This document shows positions 54,382 to 62,683 of a DNA stretch of 64,000 nt, in pieces (the first letter of the stretch is position 1; each line of letters starts with the position of its first letter). The stretch comes from Arthrobacter sp. NicSoilC5 (GTDB lineage: Bacteria; Actinomycetota; Actinomycetes; Actinomycetales; Micrococcaceae), in NCBI RefSeq assembly GCF_019977395.1, contig NZ_AP024660.1, forward strand, positions 2,790,001-2,854,000. Reading direction: 5' to 3'. A program made the translations under genes and the position numbers. The notes beneath the pieces were generated by a model, which was not told the DNA's origin, searched no databases, and worked only from the letters and a program-made list of their open reading frames with translations.

Positions 54382-55125
54382 TCAGGCCTCGGCGAGGCCG
54401 CGGGCAATGCCGCGGGCCGCCGTCTGCAGCGCGGGAACCAGCGCCTGCAGCCGCATTTCCCGCAATGGAACCACGACGCCGAGAGACGCCACCGCGCGCC
54501 GGCGGCGGTTAAGGACGGGCACGGCTATGCCCCACGTGTCCGGGTCAACCACGCCCTTCAGCTGCGCGAAACCCTGTCGCGAAGTGTCCGCGAGCAGGGT
54601 CCGCACGTCATCGGCAGTCAGCTTTCCGTCGGGATCGTGGAACTGGCCGAGGTACTCGTTCTGCAGCGCCCTGTCCTGGTGGGCCATGAGCGCCAGGCCG
54701 GCTGACGAGATATGGACAGGCATTCGGCCTGCCACCTGGGCGCGGTTGGCCACCGAGCCGCGCCGGGAGAGCCGCTCCACGAAGAGCGCCTCCCAGCCGT
54801 CCAGTACAGCAAGGTTCACGTTTTGGTTCAGGACCTGCTGGATGTCCTCCATGAAGGGCATGGCGGCCTGGCGCAGCGCCAGAGCGGGAGAGGCGCGGTT
54901 CACCAGTTCCCAGAGCCGGAGGCCGGGACGGACCGTTCCCCCGGGGGCAGTCTCCAGCAGGCCATGCCCGGCGAGCTGGCCCACCAGCCGGTGCGTGGTG
55001 GTCAGGGGGAGGCCGGACCGCTCCGCAAGCTCCGACAACCGGAGATCGGCGACGTCCTGGGGGAAGGCGGAGATCAGCCGCACAATCCGGTCCACCACCG
55101 AATCGCCCGAGCTTGAGTTCGCCAC
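54382..55125 (-). CDS. IclR-family regulator, probable control of pobA
   Basis: 247 residues. N-terminal winged helix (10-70): VVDRIVRLISAFPQ, LRLSELAERSGLPLTTTHRLVGQLAGHGLL. The C-terminal IclR ligand domain shows LVNRASPALALRQAAMPFMEDI, NLAVLDGWEALFVERL, HISSAGLALMAH and GWGIAVPVLNRRRRAVASLGVVVP-type strands. The IclR group includes PobR and PcaU/PcaR regulators of 4-hydroxybenzoate and protocatechuate genes, which fits the neighbour. The start is GTG 55125 with GGAAGGG nine bases upstream; the longer frame has low-complexity Arg/Ser sequence. Activator or repressor role not determinable. Confidence 0.9.
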   Translation of the reverse strand: MANSSSGDSVVDRIVRLISAFPQDVADLRLSELAERSGLPLTTTHRLVGQLAGHGLLETAPGGTVRPGLRLWELVNRASPALALRQAAMPFMEDIQQVLNQNVNLAVLDGWEALFVERLSRRGSVANRAQVAGRMPVHISSAGLALMAHQDRALQNEYLGQFHDPDGKLTADDVRTLLADTSRQGFAQLKGVVDPDTWGIAVPVLNRRRRAVASLGVVVPLREMRLQALVPALQTAARGIARGLAEA

Positions 55126-55219
55126 GGCCGCACGCCCTTCCGTTGAATGGGAAGTCCAGCATACCGCGCCCGGCGGACCAAAGGCGGGGCGCACCCACAG
55201 GCGCTTTACCGGACGGCTG

Positions 55220-56296
55220 TCACGCCGCCGTCGGGCCCTGCTCCGGCTTGCGCCGCAGGCGCCGCCACGCGCCGGGGGCGAGCACCACCGCGATGCCGAC
55301 GGCGGCGCCAATGACGGTCTCGATGATGCGGTCCCGCAGCAGGATGGACGCCGAGGCGGGGACCACCAGGAGCGTGGACACCAGCGCGAGGGGTGTGACG
55401 AACACCTGGGCCACCAGGTACTGGCGGATGATGAACATCTCCGCGCCGAACTGGCAGAGCGCCATCACCAGCACCGTCTGCCAGGGCTGCAGGCCCACCA
55501 ATAAGACGGCTGCCAGGACCAGCAGGCCCAGCACCGTGCCGATGATCCTTTGGATGCCGCGGCGCACCCGGTGCCTGGTGGTGTGCCCCACCAGTGGAAC
55601 CACGGCGGCCACCATCGCCCAGTAGTTGTGGCCGAAGCCGAGCCGGCCGCCGGCCCACGTGGCCAACGAGCCGGCCAGGCCTGCCGCCACCAGGTAGCCG
55701 AAACCCTCAAGCCACGCCGTCCGCTTCTCCGCCGGGGTCCGCCGGATGCGGGGAGGCCTGGCCCAAGGGGTGCGGTGGCTGGGAAGGATCCGGGAGGAGA
55801 AGCCGATGAGCAGGGCGAACACCGTGGTGAGGACCGCGACCAGCATGCCCTGCCACAGCGGCGGCTGGTTGGGAATGGAGGCGATGGCGGCGAAGGCGAA
55901 GATGTGGAAGAGGGAGCCCGCCGGGCGCAGCCGCAGCCAGGAGATCGCCACCGAACACCCGCCGGCCACCAGGGTGGTGGCCAGGACCAGCAGCCAGGTG
56001 TGCGCGGCGGCATCCAGGCCCCAGGCTGGACCCATCCGGGCGGCGAGCGCGGCGAGGAGGATCACCAGCAGCATCAGCAGCCCGGCGCGCAGCTGCAGCA
56101 CAAAACGGACGGCGTGCGGCTCTCCGCGGCCGTAGATTCCGGTGAAGGCACCGAACGACGCGAAGATTGCCAGGTCCAGCCTGCCCAGCAGCACCAGGGT
56201 GATCAGGGGCACGAAGACGCCGACGGCGCACCTCAGTGCCGGGTGGTGGTCCTTGTTGCCGGGGGCGATGCTGAACATCTCAGCAAGCATCTTCAC
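55220..56296 (-). CDS. FUSC-family membrane protein (aromatic-acid exporter type)
   Basis: 358 residues with two clusters of five to six membrane segments (about 17-140 and 185-330), the half-size FUSC layout without a large cytoplasmic domain. Features: ALRCAVGVFVPLITLVLLGR, ASFGAFTGIYGRGEPHAVR and, in the second half, HNYWAMVAAVVPLVGHTTRHRVRRGIQRIIGTVLG, the FUSC signature. Relatives (fusaric acid resistance, AaeB) export aromatic acids, which suits the neighbouring pobA, although co-regulation is not shown. The GTG start at 56296 is favoured by GGAAGG; a Met lies two codons later. Confidence 0.88.
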   Translation of the reverse strand: MKMLAEMFSIAPGNKDHHPALRCAVGVFVPLITLVLLGRLDLAIFASFGAFTGIYGRGEPHAVRFVLQLRAGLLMLLVILLAALAARMGPAWGLDAAAHTWLLVLATTLVAGGCSVAISWLRLRPAGSLFHIFAFAAIASIPNQPPLWQGMLVAVLTTVFALLIGFSSRILPSHRTPWARPPRIRRTPAEKRTAWLEGFGYLVAAGLAGSLATWAGGRLGFGHNYWAMVAAVVPLVGHTTRHRVRRGIQRIIGTVLGLLVLAAVLLVGLQPWQTVLVMALCQFGAEMFIIRQYLVAQVFVTPLALVSTLLVVPASASILLRDRIIETVIGAAVGIAVVLAPGAWRRLRRKPEQGPTAA

Positions 56297-56454
56297 GGGG
56301 GCAGCGCCTTCCTTGGGGGTGGATTCCGGGGTGGCGGCCGCGCTGACGTTCCTGGTAAATCCTACGGCCCAGACCCCCGGGACCGCCCGGCACGTTCCCA
56401 TGAACGGAATCGGGAGGCAATGCGGCGGAAACAACGCCCCATGATGCTTGAGTC

Positions 56455-57291
56455 ATGAAGCGCCCTCCGCACAACTCGCCCGCCGCTGACCTGAGCTGTG
56501 AAGTCTGCGGCCGGATGCCGGAACCGCCCAAGGCGCGGCTGACCCTGGCGAACGTGGCCGCGATGCTGCCCATCGAGCTCCTGGTGCATGCGCTGGTGGT
56601 GGAGACGCACCTCCCTTACGTGGCGAAGGTGCTGGTGCTGACCCTCACCGCCACGGTCCTGGTGATCTGGGTGGCCGAGCCGTCCGCCGCCCGGATCCTG
56701 CGCGGCTGGCTGCATGCCCCCGCGCTGCGGCACCGCCGCCGGCTGGCCGCCGCCCCGGCGCTGTGGCGGGCGCGGACGATGCTCCAGGACCAGCCGGGAT
56801 CGCTGCAGCGGGTCACGCGGGCGCTGTCCCGGCTGGATACCAATATCCTCGGCATCCACGTCCACCCGGTGCCGGGAGGGGTCCTGGACGAGTTCGTGCT
56901 CTCGGCTCCAGGGACCGTGGGCGAGCGTGAGTTGCTGGCCGCGCTTGCCGACGGCGGCGGGAGCCGTTCGCACGTTTGGCCCACCACCGCGCTGGCCATG
57001 GCGGACGGGCAGACCAGGGCCCTGAGCCTTGCCTCGAGGATCGCGGCTGCACCGGAGGAACTGCCCCTGGCGGTGGCCGAGCTGCTGCACGCAACGATTG
57101 TGCCGCCGTCGGACGCCGGCACCAAAGCGGCCGACGACGGCACCCGGCTTAAGATCCCCACGGCCTGGCATGGCCCCATCACCTTTGCCCGGCCGGGCGA
57201 GCCGTTCACCCCGGCCGAATCGGCCCGGGCGCACCGGCTGGCGGAGCTTGCCGAGATCCTGTCCCACCGGCGCGAGGACTCCCGCGCCTAG
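56455..57291 (+). CDS. ACT-domain membrane protein with N-terminal CxxC
   Basis: 278 residues, an unusual architecture. A C-x2-C (Cys15, Cys18, in SCEVCGRMP) precedes two membrane segments (about 30-50 and 55-73). An ACT-like domain follows at about 104-170 (TMLQDQPGSLQRVTRALSRLDTNILGIHVHPV), with the QPGSL turn that in ACT domains lies at the amino-acid binding edge. The C-terminal third is helical and of unknown fold. ACT domains sense amino acids; here one could report to a membrane or the Cys pair could bind metal. I do not recognise a characterised relative. Divergent from the FUSC gene across 158 bases. Confidence 0.75.
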   Translation: MKRPPHNSPAADLSCEVCGRMPEPPKARLTLANVAAMLPIELLVHALVVETHLPYVAKVLVLTLTATVLVIWVAEPSAARILRGWLHAPALRHRRRLAAAPALWRARTMLQDQPGSLQRVTRALSRLDTNILGIHVHPVPGGVLDEFVLSAPGTVGERELLAALADGGGSRSHVWPTTALAMADGQTRALSLASRIAAAPEELPLAVAELLHATIVPPSDAGTKAADDGTRLKIPTAWHGPITFARPGEPFTPAESARAHRLAELAEILSHRREDSRA

Positions 57292-57351
57292 GTCCACGGG
57301 CAGTCACAATCCGTTTGCAGGCCATCCGGGCTCATCGGACCGTGAAACCCC

Positions 57352-57380
57352 TTGACAGTGGCGGGAGTCACTTCTACCTT
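57352..57380 (+). promoter_or_regulatory. Promoter of the cyclic-amide catabolic cluster
   Basis: TTGACA (57352-57357), 17-base spacer, TACCTT (57375-57380): a good sigma-A-type promoter. The predicted transcription start, near 57387, falls inside the first operator palindrome. Confidence 0.65.
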
Positions 57381-57385
57381 TGATT

Positions 57386-57410
57386 TTGGGATCCCAATTT
57401 GGGATCCCAA
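57386..57410. promoter_or_regulatory. Twin operator: two tandem TTGGGATCCCAA palindromes
   Basis: The exact 12-bp palindrome TTGGGATCCCAA occurs at 57386-57397 and again at 57399-57410, one T apart. With flanking T and A runs (57384-57412) the pair is also one larger palindrome. Lying just after the -10 box, it would block transcription when bound. The GntR-type regulator in the cluster is the likely ligand. Confidence 0.8.
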
Positions 57411-57543
57411 AAGAGTATCCGCTCCACGCTCCGGATCGTCCAGCGGCCGCTCCCACTCCGCAGGCCGGCCCCATCCTGCCCGCGACGCACCACACATCTT
57501 TTCGAACCCTCCCATCCGTAAACTTCCCCGTGAAGGAGAAGCT

Positions 57544-58902
57544 GTGTCCATCCCAAACACCGAAACAACGGCCACGTCCGACGAGGCCGCACCCCAAACC
57601 ACCGAACAATCCGGAAAGGGCGGAACGCAACGGCGCACCTCCGTCCGCTGGAAGATGTTCCTGCTCCTGCTCGTTCTGGTTTCCGTCAACTACATCGACC
57701 GCGGCTCCATCTCTGTCGCGCTGCCCATCATCCAGAAGGAATTCAACCTCGCTCCGGAGTTGGTGGGCCTGCTGCTGTCCGCTTTCTTCTGGACCTACGC
57801 CCTGATGCAGGTTCCCGTGGGCTGGCTGATCGACAAATTCGGTCCCCGCAAGGTCATGACCGCTTCCTGCATCGGCTGGGGTGCTGCCACAGCGGCGTCC
57901 GGCATGGCCGGCGGCTTCCTGAGCATGTTCATCGCCCGGCTTGGAATCGGCGTAACCGAAGCCGGCGTGATGCCTGCCGGCGGAAAGCTCAACGCCATCT
58001 GGATGCACAAGTCCGAACGGGGCCGCGGCGCCACCATCCTTGACGCCGGCGCACCCCTGGGAGCAGGGCTGGGCGGCATCATTATCGCCGGCCTCATCGC
58101 CTCCACCGGCAGCTGGCGCTGGTCCTTCGTCATCGCCGGTGCCGCCACCGTGCTGATGGGCCTGGCCGTCTGGTGGTATGTCCGGGACAATCCCCGCCAG
58201 CACCGCGGCGTCAACGACGCCGAGGCCTCCTACATCGAAGCCTCGCATGCTGCCGAGGACGCCGAAGCAGCCATGGACGGCAGCAAGGGCAAGCGCGGCC
58301 TGCTCCCCTACCTGAAGTTCCGCTCCTTCTGGGCCATGTGCCTGGGCTGGCTGGGATTCAACGGCGTCTTTTACGGCCTGCTGACCTGGGGCCCGCTGTA
58401 CCTGGCCCAGGCCAAGGGCTTCGACCTGAAGACCATCGGCTGGTCCACGCTGGTCATCTTCGGTGCCGGGTTCGTCGGCGAAATCATCGGCGGCACCATC
58501 GCCGACAAGTGGCGCGCCTCCGGCGCCTCCGCCAACCTGGTCATGCGCACCCTCCTGGGCATCTCCAGCGCCGTGGTCATCGGCGGCCTGGTGGGCGTAA
58601 CGGTGGTCCCTGATGCCACCACCGCCGTGGTCCTGCTCTCGCTGGTCCTGTTCTTCCTGCGCTGGGTGGGCCTGTTCTGGAGCATCCCCGCCATCCTGGG
58701 CGGCCGCACCAATGCCGGCGTTCTGGGCGGTGCCATGAACCTCAGCGGCAACATCTCCGGTTTCGTGACCCCCATCGTCGTTGGCCTGATCGTGGGGGCC
58801 ACCGGCTCCTACACCTGGGCGCTGCTGTACTTCGTGGGTTCCGCCGTGATCATGGGCGCATCAGTGCTCACCCTGAACTACAACAAGCGGCTTCCTGTCT
58901 AA
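57544..58902 (+). CDS. MFS transporter, anion:cation symporter (ACS) type
   Basis: 452 residues, 12 membrane segments. The ACS signature is visible: SVNYIDRGSISVALPIIQKEFNL in helix 1, FFWTYALMQVPVGWLIDKFGPRKVMTASCIGWG in helices 2-3, LGIGVTEAGVMPAGGKLNAIW and RGATILDAGAPLGAGLGGII. ACS members import organic acids such as galactonate, phthalate and other carboxylates. The polar N-terminal tail (40 residues) is Thr/Glu-rich. GTG start at 57544 with AAGGAG upstream. First gene of the cluster under the twin operator, so likely the importer for the cluster's substrate. Confidence 0.9.
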   Translation: MSIPNTETTATSDEAAPQTTEQSGKGGTQRRTSVRWKMFLLLLVLVSVNYIDRGSISVALPIIQKEFNLAPELVGLLLSAFFWTYALMQVPVGWLIDKFGPRKVMTASCIGWGAATAASGMAGGFLSMFIARLGIGVTEAGVMPAGGKLNAIWMHKSERGRGATILDAGAPLGAGLGGIIIAGLIASTGSWRWSFVIAGAATVLMGLAVWWYVRDNPRQHRGVNDAEASYIEASHAAEDAEAAMDGSKGKRGLLPYLKFRSFWAMCLGWLGFNGVFYGLLTWGPLYLAQAKGFDLKTIGWSTLVIFGAGFVGEIIGGTIADKWRASGASANLVMRTLLGISSAVVIGGLVGVTVVPDATTAVVLLSLVLFFLRWVGLFWSIPAILGGRTNAGVLGGAMNLSGNISGFVTPIVVGLIVGATGSYTWALLYFVGSAVIMGASVLTLNYNKRLPV

Positions 58903-58981
58903 GCTGACCCTCGCAGGGAAACCTGCAAACACATGCCCCCGCAGCCGGGAGCAGTGCCGCACAAAATCCGAATGGAGCATC

Positions 58982-59665
58982 ATGCTGACCGCAGAAGAGA
59001 CCCAGGACAAGGACCGCCCCCTCCGCGAGACTGTCCGGGACACCCTCCGCACCCGGATTTTCGAAGGACACTACGCTCCCGGCACGCGGCTCGTGGAGCG
59101 CGACCTCGCAGCCGAATTCTCCGTATCCCGGCTGCCGGTCCGCGAAGCGCTCCGCATGCTCCGCCAGGAAGGCCTCATCAGTGACCGCGGCGCCCGCGGC
59201 GCCGAAGTCAGCAGCCTCAGCCCCAAGGATGTGGAGGACCTCTTCGACGTCCGCCAGTCCCTGGAGGTGCTGGCCTGCAGGCTCGCCGCCAAGCGGGCCA
59301 CCAGGGACGACCTTTCCTACCTCAAGCGGCTGCTGGACAACGCGGAGGCGTTCCTGGCCAAGGGGGCGGTGATGGAGGCGCACCGCGCCAACAGTGAATT
59401 CCATGACGCCATCACCGCCATCGCAGACAACAACTTCCTCAAGTCCGCGCTGGAGCCCCTCCAGGGCCGCATGCACTGGCTGTTCCGGCACGTCAGCGAC
59501 CTGCCCGAGCTCATCCGCGAACACCGCGAACTCTATGCCGCCATCGCCAGCGGCGATCCGGACAAGGCAGCCGCCCAGTCCGCCTCCCACATTGGAAAGT
59601 ACCGGGACCAGTTCCCTGAGGACTTCCAAAAGACCGAACCAGAATTCCACCGGAAGAGAAAATGA
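58982..59665 (+). CDS. GntR-family regulator with FCD ligand domain
   Basis: 227 residues. N-terminal winged helix (12-75): RETVRDTLRTRIFEGHYAPGTRLVERDLAAEF then SVSRLPVREALRMLRQEGLI. The FCD helical bundle (about 90-215) includes DVRQSLEVLACRLAA and metal-ligand type residues in ANSEFHDAITAIADN and the C-terminal ASHIGKYRDQF. FCD regulators bind carboxylates, often through a metal ion. It is the second gene of the cluster and probably acts on the twin operator at 57386-57410, relieved by the substrate. ATG at 58982 with GGAG. Overlaps the next gene by four bases (ATGA). Confidence 0.93.
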   Translation: MLTAEETQDKDRPLRETVRDTLRTRIFEGHYAPGTRLVERDLAAEFSVSRLPVREALRMLRQEGLISDRGARGAEVSSLSPKDVEDLFDVRQSLEVLACRLAAKRATRDDLSYLKRLLDNAEAFLAKGAVMEAHRANSEFHDAITAIADNNFLKSALEPLQGRMHWLFRHVSDLPELIREHRELYAAIASGDPDKAAAQSASHIGKYRDQFPEDFQKTEPEFHRKRK

Positions 59666-60450
59666 AACTCCTGGTCATCAACCCCAACATCAGCGCAGAT
59701 GTCACGGCGCTGATCGAATCCGAGGCGCTCCGATCCGCTTCCCCCGGCACTGAACTGCTGGTCCGGACGGCCGGCCACGGCGTCGAATACATCGAGACCC
59801 GCGTCGAATCCCTCATCGCCGCCGGCGCGGTGGCCGAAATCATCGCCGAACACACCCGCCCCGGAGCAGACCCGGTGGATGCGGTGGTGGTGGCAGCCTT
59901 CGGGGATCCGGGCATGCCGGCCCTCAAGGAACTGGCGGACATCCCCGTCATCGGCATCACCGAGGCTGCACTGTGCGCAGCCGCCCTGCAGGGCCACCGT
60001 TTTTCCATCATCGCCATCTCGGACCGGATCAAGCCCTGGTACCGCGAGTGCGTGGAGCGGTTCGGCCTGTCCGGCCGGCTGGCTTCCATCCGCTCCATCA
60101 ACGACTCCCTCACCAGCATCGCTTCCGTGCAGCAGGACTTCCGGGAAACCCTGCTGGCGCTGGGCCGGCAGGCCGTGGCCGAGGACGGTGCCGACGTCGT
60201 GATCCTCGCCGGCGCCCCTCTGGCCGGGCTTGCCCGCGAACTCAACGGCCAGATCCCCGTCCCGGTGGTTGACGGCATTTCCGCCGGGATCCGCATTTCG
60301 GAGGCCGTGGCCGCACTGCAGTCCGGAACCCACCGCGCCGGAGCCTTCGCCCCGCCCCCGGCGAAGGACCGCAAGGGCCTGTCCGGCAACCTGGACGCGG
60401 CCCTCGCCGCCCGCCAGGAACGCGCCGGCACACCCCAGCCCACGGCCTGA
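59662..60450 (+). CDS. Hydantoin/Asp/Glu racemase superfamily protein lacking both catalytic Cys
   Basis: 262 residues. The fold is that of the hydantoin-racemase group: MKLLVINPNISADVTALIE, AVVVAAFGDPGMPALKEL and VVILAGAPLAGLA. In active racemases these last two loops are of the ACF-x-DPG and GCAGM type, each with a catalytic Cys. Here the positions are Ala79 (AAFGDPG) and Gly184 (AGAPLAG), so neither Cys is present. Remaining Cys105 and Cys130 lie outside the loops. A Cys-independent activity or binding role is implied, but reaction unknown. It overlaps the GntR gene (ATGA) and precedes the hydantoinase by 31 bases. Confidence 0.82.
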   Translation: MKLLVINPNISADVTALIESEALRSASPGTELLVRTAGHGVEYIETRVESLIAAGAVAEIIAEHTRPGADPVDAVVVAAFGDPGMPALKELADIPVIGITEAALCAAALQGHRFSIIAISDRIKPWYRECVERFGLSGRLASIRSINDSLTSIASVQQDFRETLLALGRQAVAEDGADVVILAGAPLAGLARELNGQIPVPVVDGISAGIRISEAVAALQSGTHRAGAFAPPPAKDRKGLSGNLDAALAARQERAGTPQPTA

Positions 60451-60481
60451 ACCACACGACCCAAACCCCAGGAGGACACCG

Positions 60482-61912
60482 ATGTCCCACCAGCCAGAAC
60501 TTGTCATAGCCAACGCCACCGTGGTCAACAGCGACGGCCGCCAGGAAGCCCACATCGTGGTTTCCGGAGGCCGGATCGCGGCCCTTGTGGGCGCCGCCCA
60601 ACCCGCCCCGGCGGCAGACCGCACCATCGACGCCACGGGCAAGCTCGTGATCCCCGGCGGCGTGGACGGACACTGCCACGTGGCGCAGGTGACCGGCCGC
60701 TTCCGCACCGTCGACGACTACCGGACCACATCCACCGCAGCACTGTGGGGCGGCACCACCACCATCATCGACTTCGGCATCCCCCGCGACGCCCAGGAAA
60801 CCCCGCTCGCCGCCGTCCTGCACAAGAAGGAACTGGCCACCCAGTCACGCTGCGACGTGGCCCTCCACGGCGCCGTGGTCAGCTGGGACGAAACCGTGCC
60901 GTGGCAGCTGGAGCAGTTGGCCGCCGAGGGCGTCCGTTCGGTGAAGATGTACACCACCAACCGCGGCACCACCATGGCCGACGGCGGCACCATCCTGAAG
61001 GTGATGCGCGAAATGGTGCGGCTGGACGGCCTGGCCTACATCCACGCCGAGCACGATCCCATCATCGCCGACTGCACCGAACAGCACGCCCAGGACGGCC
61101 GGATCGGCATCGAACACCTGCACCGGACCCGGCCCGAACTGGCCGAGGAGATCTCCGTCAAGGAAACCCTGGCCATGGCCGAATACACCGGCGCGCCGGT
61201 CTATTTCGTCCACCAGTCCACGCCCGGAGCCGTCGACCTGGTATCCCAGGCACGGGAACGCGGGCTCGAGGCCTACTCCGAGACCTGCCCGCACTACGTC
61301 ACGCTGGACGACACCGTCTACGCCTCCACCTTCCCCGAGTGGTTCGCCTGCTGCCCGCCCATGCGCAGCGCGGAAACCGTGGCCGCCCTCAAGGAGCGGC
61401 TGGTCTCGGGCGCCATCCACACCATGTCCTCCGACCACTCCTGCTACGACCTCTCCCAGAAGCGCGAGCGCACCGATGATGTACGCGCCATGCCCCACGG
61501 GCTGCCCGGCGTGGAAACCCGGATGCCCGTCACGTTCACCGCCATGACCTCCGCCGGCGCCACCGTTGAGCAGTTCGTCAGCGCATTCGCTGCGGAGCCG
61601 GCCCGGATCAACGCCGTCCCCGGCAAAGGCCGCATCGCCGAGGGGTTCGACGCCGACCTGGTCATCTTCGATCCTGCAGAGGAACGCACGGTCAACGGCG
61701 GCGCCCTGCACATGGGAACCGACTTCTCGCCCTTCGACGGAAAGGCACTCACGGGCTGGCCCGCCGTCGTGGTCTCCAACGGGCGCGTGGTCCTGGACGC
61801 AGACGGCTTCCACGACCCCGGCGCCGTGGGCCGCTTCGTCAACCGCAACGGCTTCCGGCAGCACCAGTCCGCCGCCGCCGACGCCTCCCACCTGCCTGCC
61901 GCCGTCCGCTAG
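60482..61912 (+). CDS. Dihydropyrimidinase/hydantoinase-type cyclic amidohydrolase
   Basis: 476 residues, binuclear-metal amidohydrolase. Metal residues can be placed by motif: His64 and His66 (VDGHCHV), carboxylated Lys155 (SVKMYTT), His188 (YIHAEHD), His244 (YFVHQST) and Asp318 (SSDHS). The spacing matches D-hydantoinase, dihydropyrimidinase and allantoinase. However, the Tyr that in dihydropyrimidinases follows the Lys by five residues (KMFMAY type) is Asn160 here. It presumably opens a cyclic amide or imide. No N-carbamoyl hydrolase lies in the cluster. ATG at 60482 with AGGAGG upstream; stop 8 bases before the next gene. Confidence 0.9.
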   Translation: MSHQPELVIANATVVNSDGRQEAHIVVSGGRIAALVGAAQPAPAADRTIDATGKLVIPGGVDGHCHVAQVTGRFRTVDDYRTTSTAALWGGTTTIIDFGIPRDAQETPLAAVLHKKELATQSRCDVALHGAVVSWDETVPWQLEQLAAEGVRSVKMYTTNRGTTMADGGTILKVMREMVRLDGLAYIHAEHDPIIADCTEQHAQDGRIGIEHLHRTRPELAEEISVKETLAMAEYTGAPVYFVHQSTPGAVDLVSQARERGLEAYSETCPHYVTLDDTVYASTFPEWFACCPPMRSAETVAALKERLVSGAIHTMSSDHSCYDLSQKRERTDDVRAMPHGLPGVETRMPVTFTAMTSAGATVEQFVSAFAAEPARINAVPGKGRIAEGFDADLVIFDPAEERTVNGGALHMGTDFSPFDGKALTGWPAVVVSNGRVVLDADGFHDPGAVGRFVNRNGFRQHQSAAADASHLPAAVR

Positions 61913-61920
61913 GAGCCCCC

Positions 61921-62646
61921 ATGCCCGCAACCACACGCCCCCGCAGGATCGGCATGATCGTGCCGTCCTCCAACACCTGCCTGGAACCCCAGACCTACCG
62001 CATCCTGGGCAGCCGCACCGATGTCACGGTGCACTTCACCAGGATCCCGGTCACCCGCATCGCCCTGGACGATTCCTCCAACCGGCAGTTCGACCCCGCC
62101 GTCATGGAGGAGGCAGCCAGGCTGCTGGCGACGGCGGATGTGGACGTGATTGCCTGGAACGGCACCTCGGGTTCATGGCTGGGGTCAGCCCACGACCAGG
62201 AACTGGCCGGCGGGATCACTGCCGCCACCGGGATCCCGGCCACCACCTCCACGCTGGCCTACCTTGAGGCCTTCCGGGCCTTCGGCACCGAGCGGATCGG
62301 CCTCTTCACGCCCTATACCGGGGACGTGAACCACCAGGTCATCGCGTCCTACGAGCGTGAAGGCATCAAGACCGTGGACCACCGGGCGCTGGGCCTGAGC
62401 GACAACGAGTCCTTTGCCCGGGTGACCGACGACGAGATGCGCCCGGGCTCCCTGGAACTGGCTGCCGCGGCACCGGACGCACTGGTGTACCTGTGCACCA
62501 ACCTTTACGGAGCCAACATCACCGCAGAGATCGAGGAAGCCACCGGCATTCCCGTGCTGGACTCCGTGGCCGTCACCCTCTGGCACGCCCTGAAACTGGC
62601 AGGCGCGCCGTTGCTGGACCCACGCTGGGGACGGCTGCTGGGCTAG
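61921..62646 (+). CDS. Maleate-isomerase/arylmalonate-decarboxylase-like protein
   Basis: 241 residues of the Asp/Glu racemase superfamily, maleate cis-trans isomerase/AMDase branch: GMIVPSSNTCLEPQTY N-terminus, IAWNGTSGSWLG loop, and C-terminal LVYLCTNLYGANI. Maleate isomerases carry a Cys in both loops. Here the first is Gly81 (preceding T-S-G-S) and the second is Cys192. Arylmalonate decarboxylase likewise has Gly in the first loop and a single Cys in the second, so a decarboxylase-like chemistry is conceivable. This is inference from residue pattern. Last gene of the cluster. Confidence 0.82.
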   Translation: MPATTRPRRIGMIVPSSNTCLEPQTYRILGSRTDVTVHFTRIPVTRIALDDSSNRQFDPAVMEEAARLLATADVDVIAWNGTSGSWLGSAHDQELAGGITAATGIPATTSTLAYLEAFRAFGTERIGLFTPYTGDVNHQVIASYEREGIKTVDHRALGLSDNESFARVTDDEMRPGSLELAAAAPDALVYLCTNLYGANITAEIEEATGIPVLDSVAVTLWHALKLAGAPLLDPRWGRLLG

Positions 62647-62683
62647 CGGACCTGCCCCAAAACCTCCCTGAAGCAGCAGGCCC

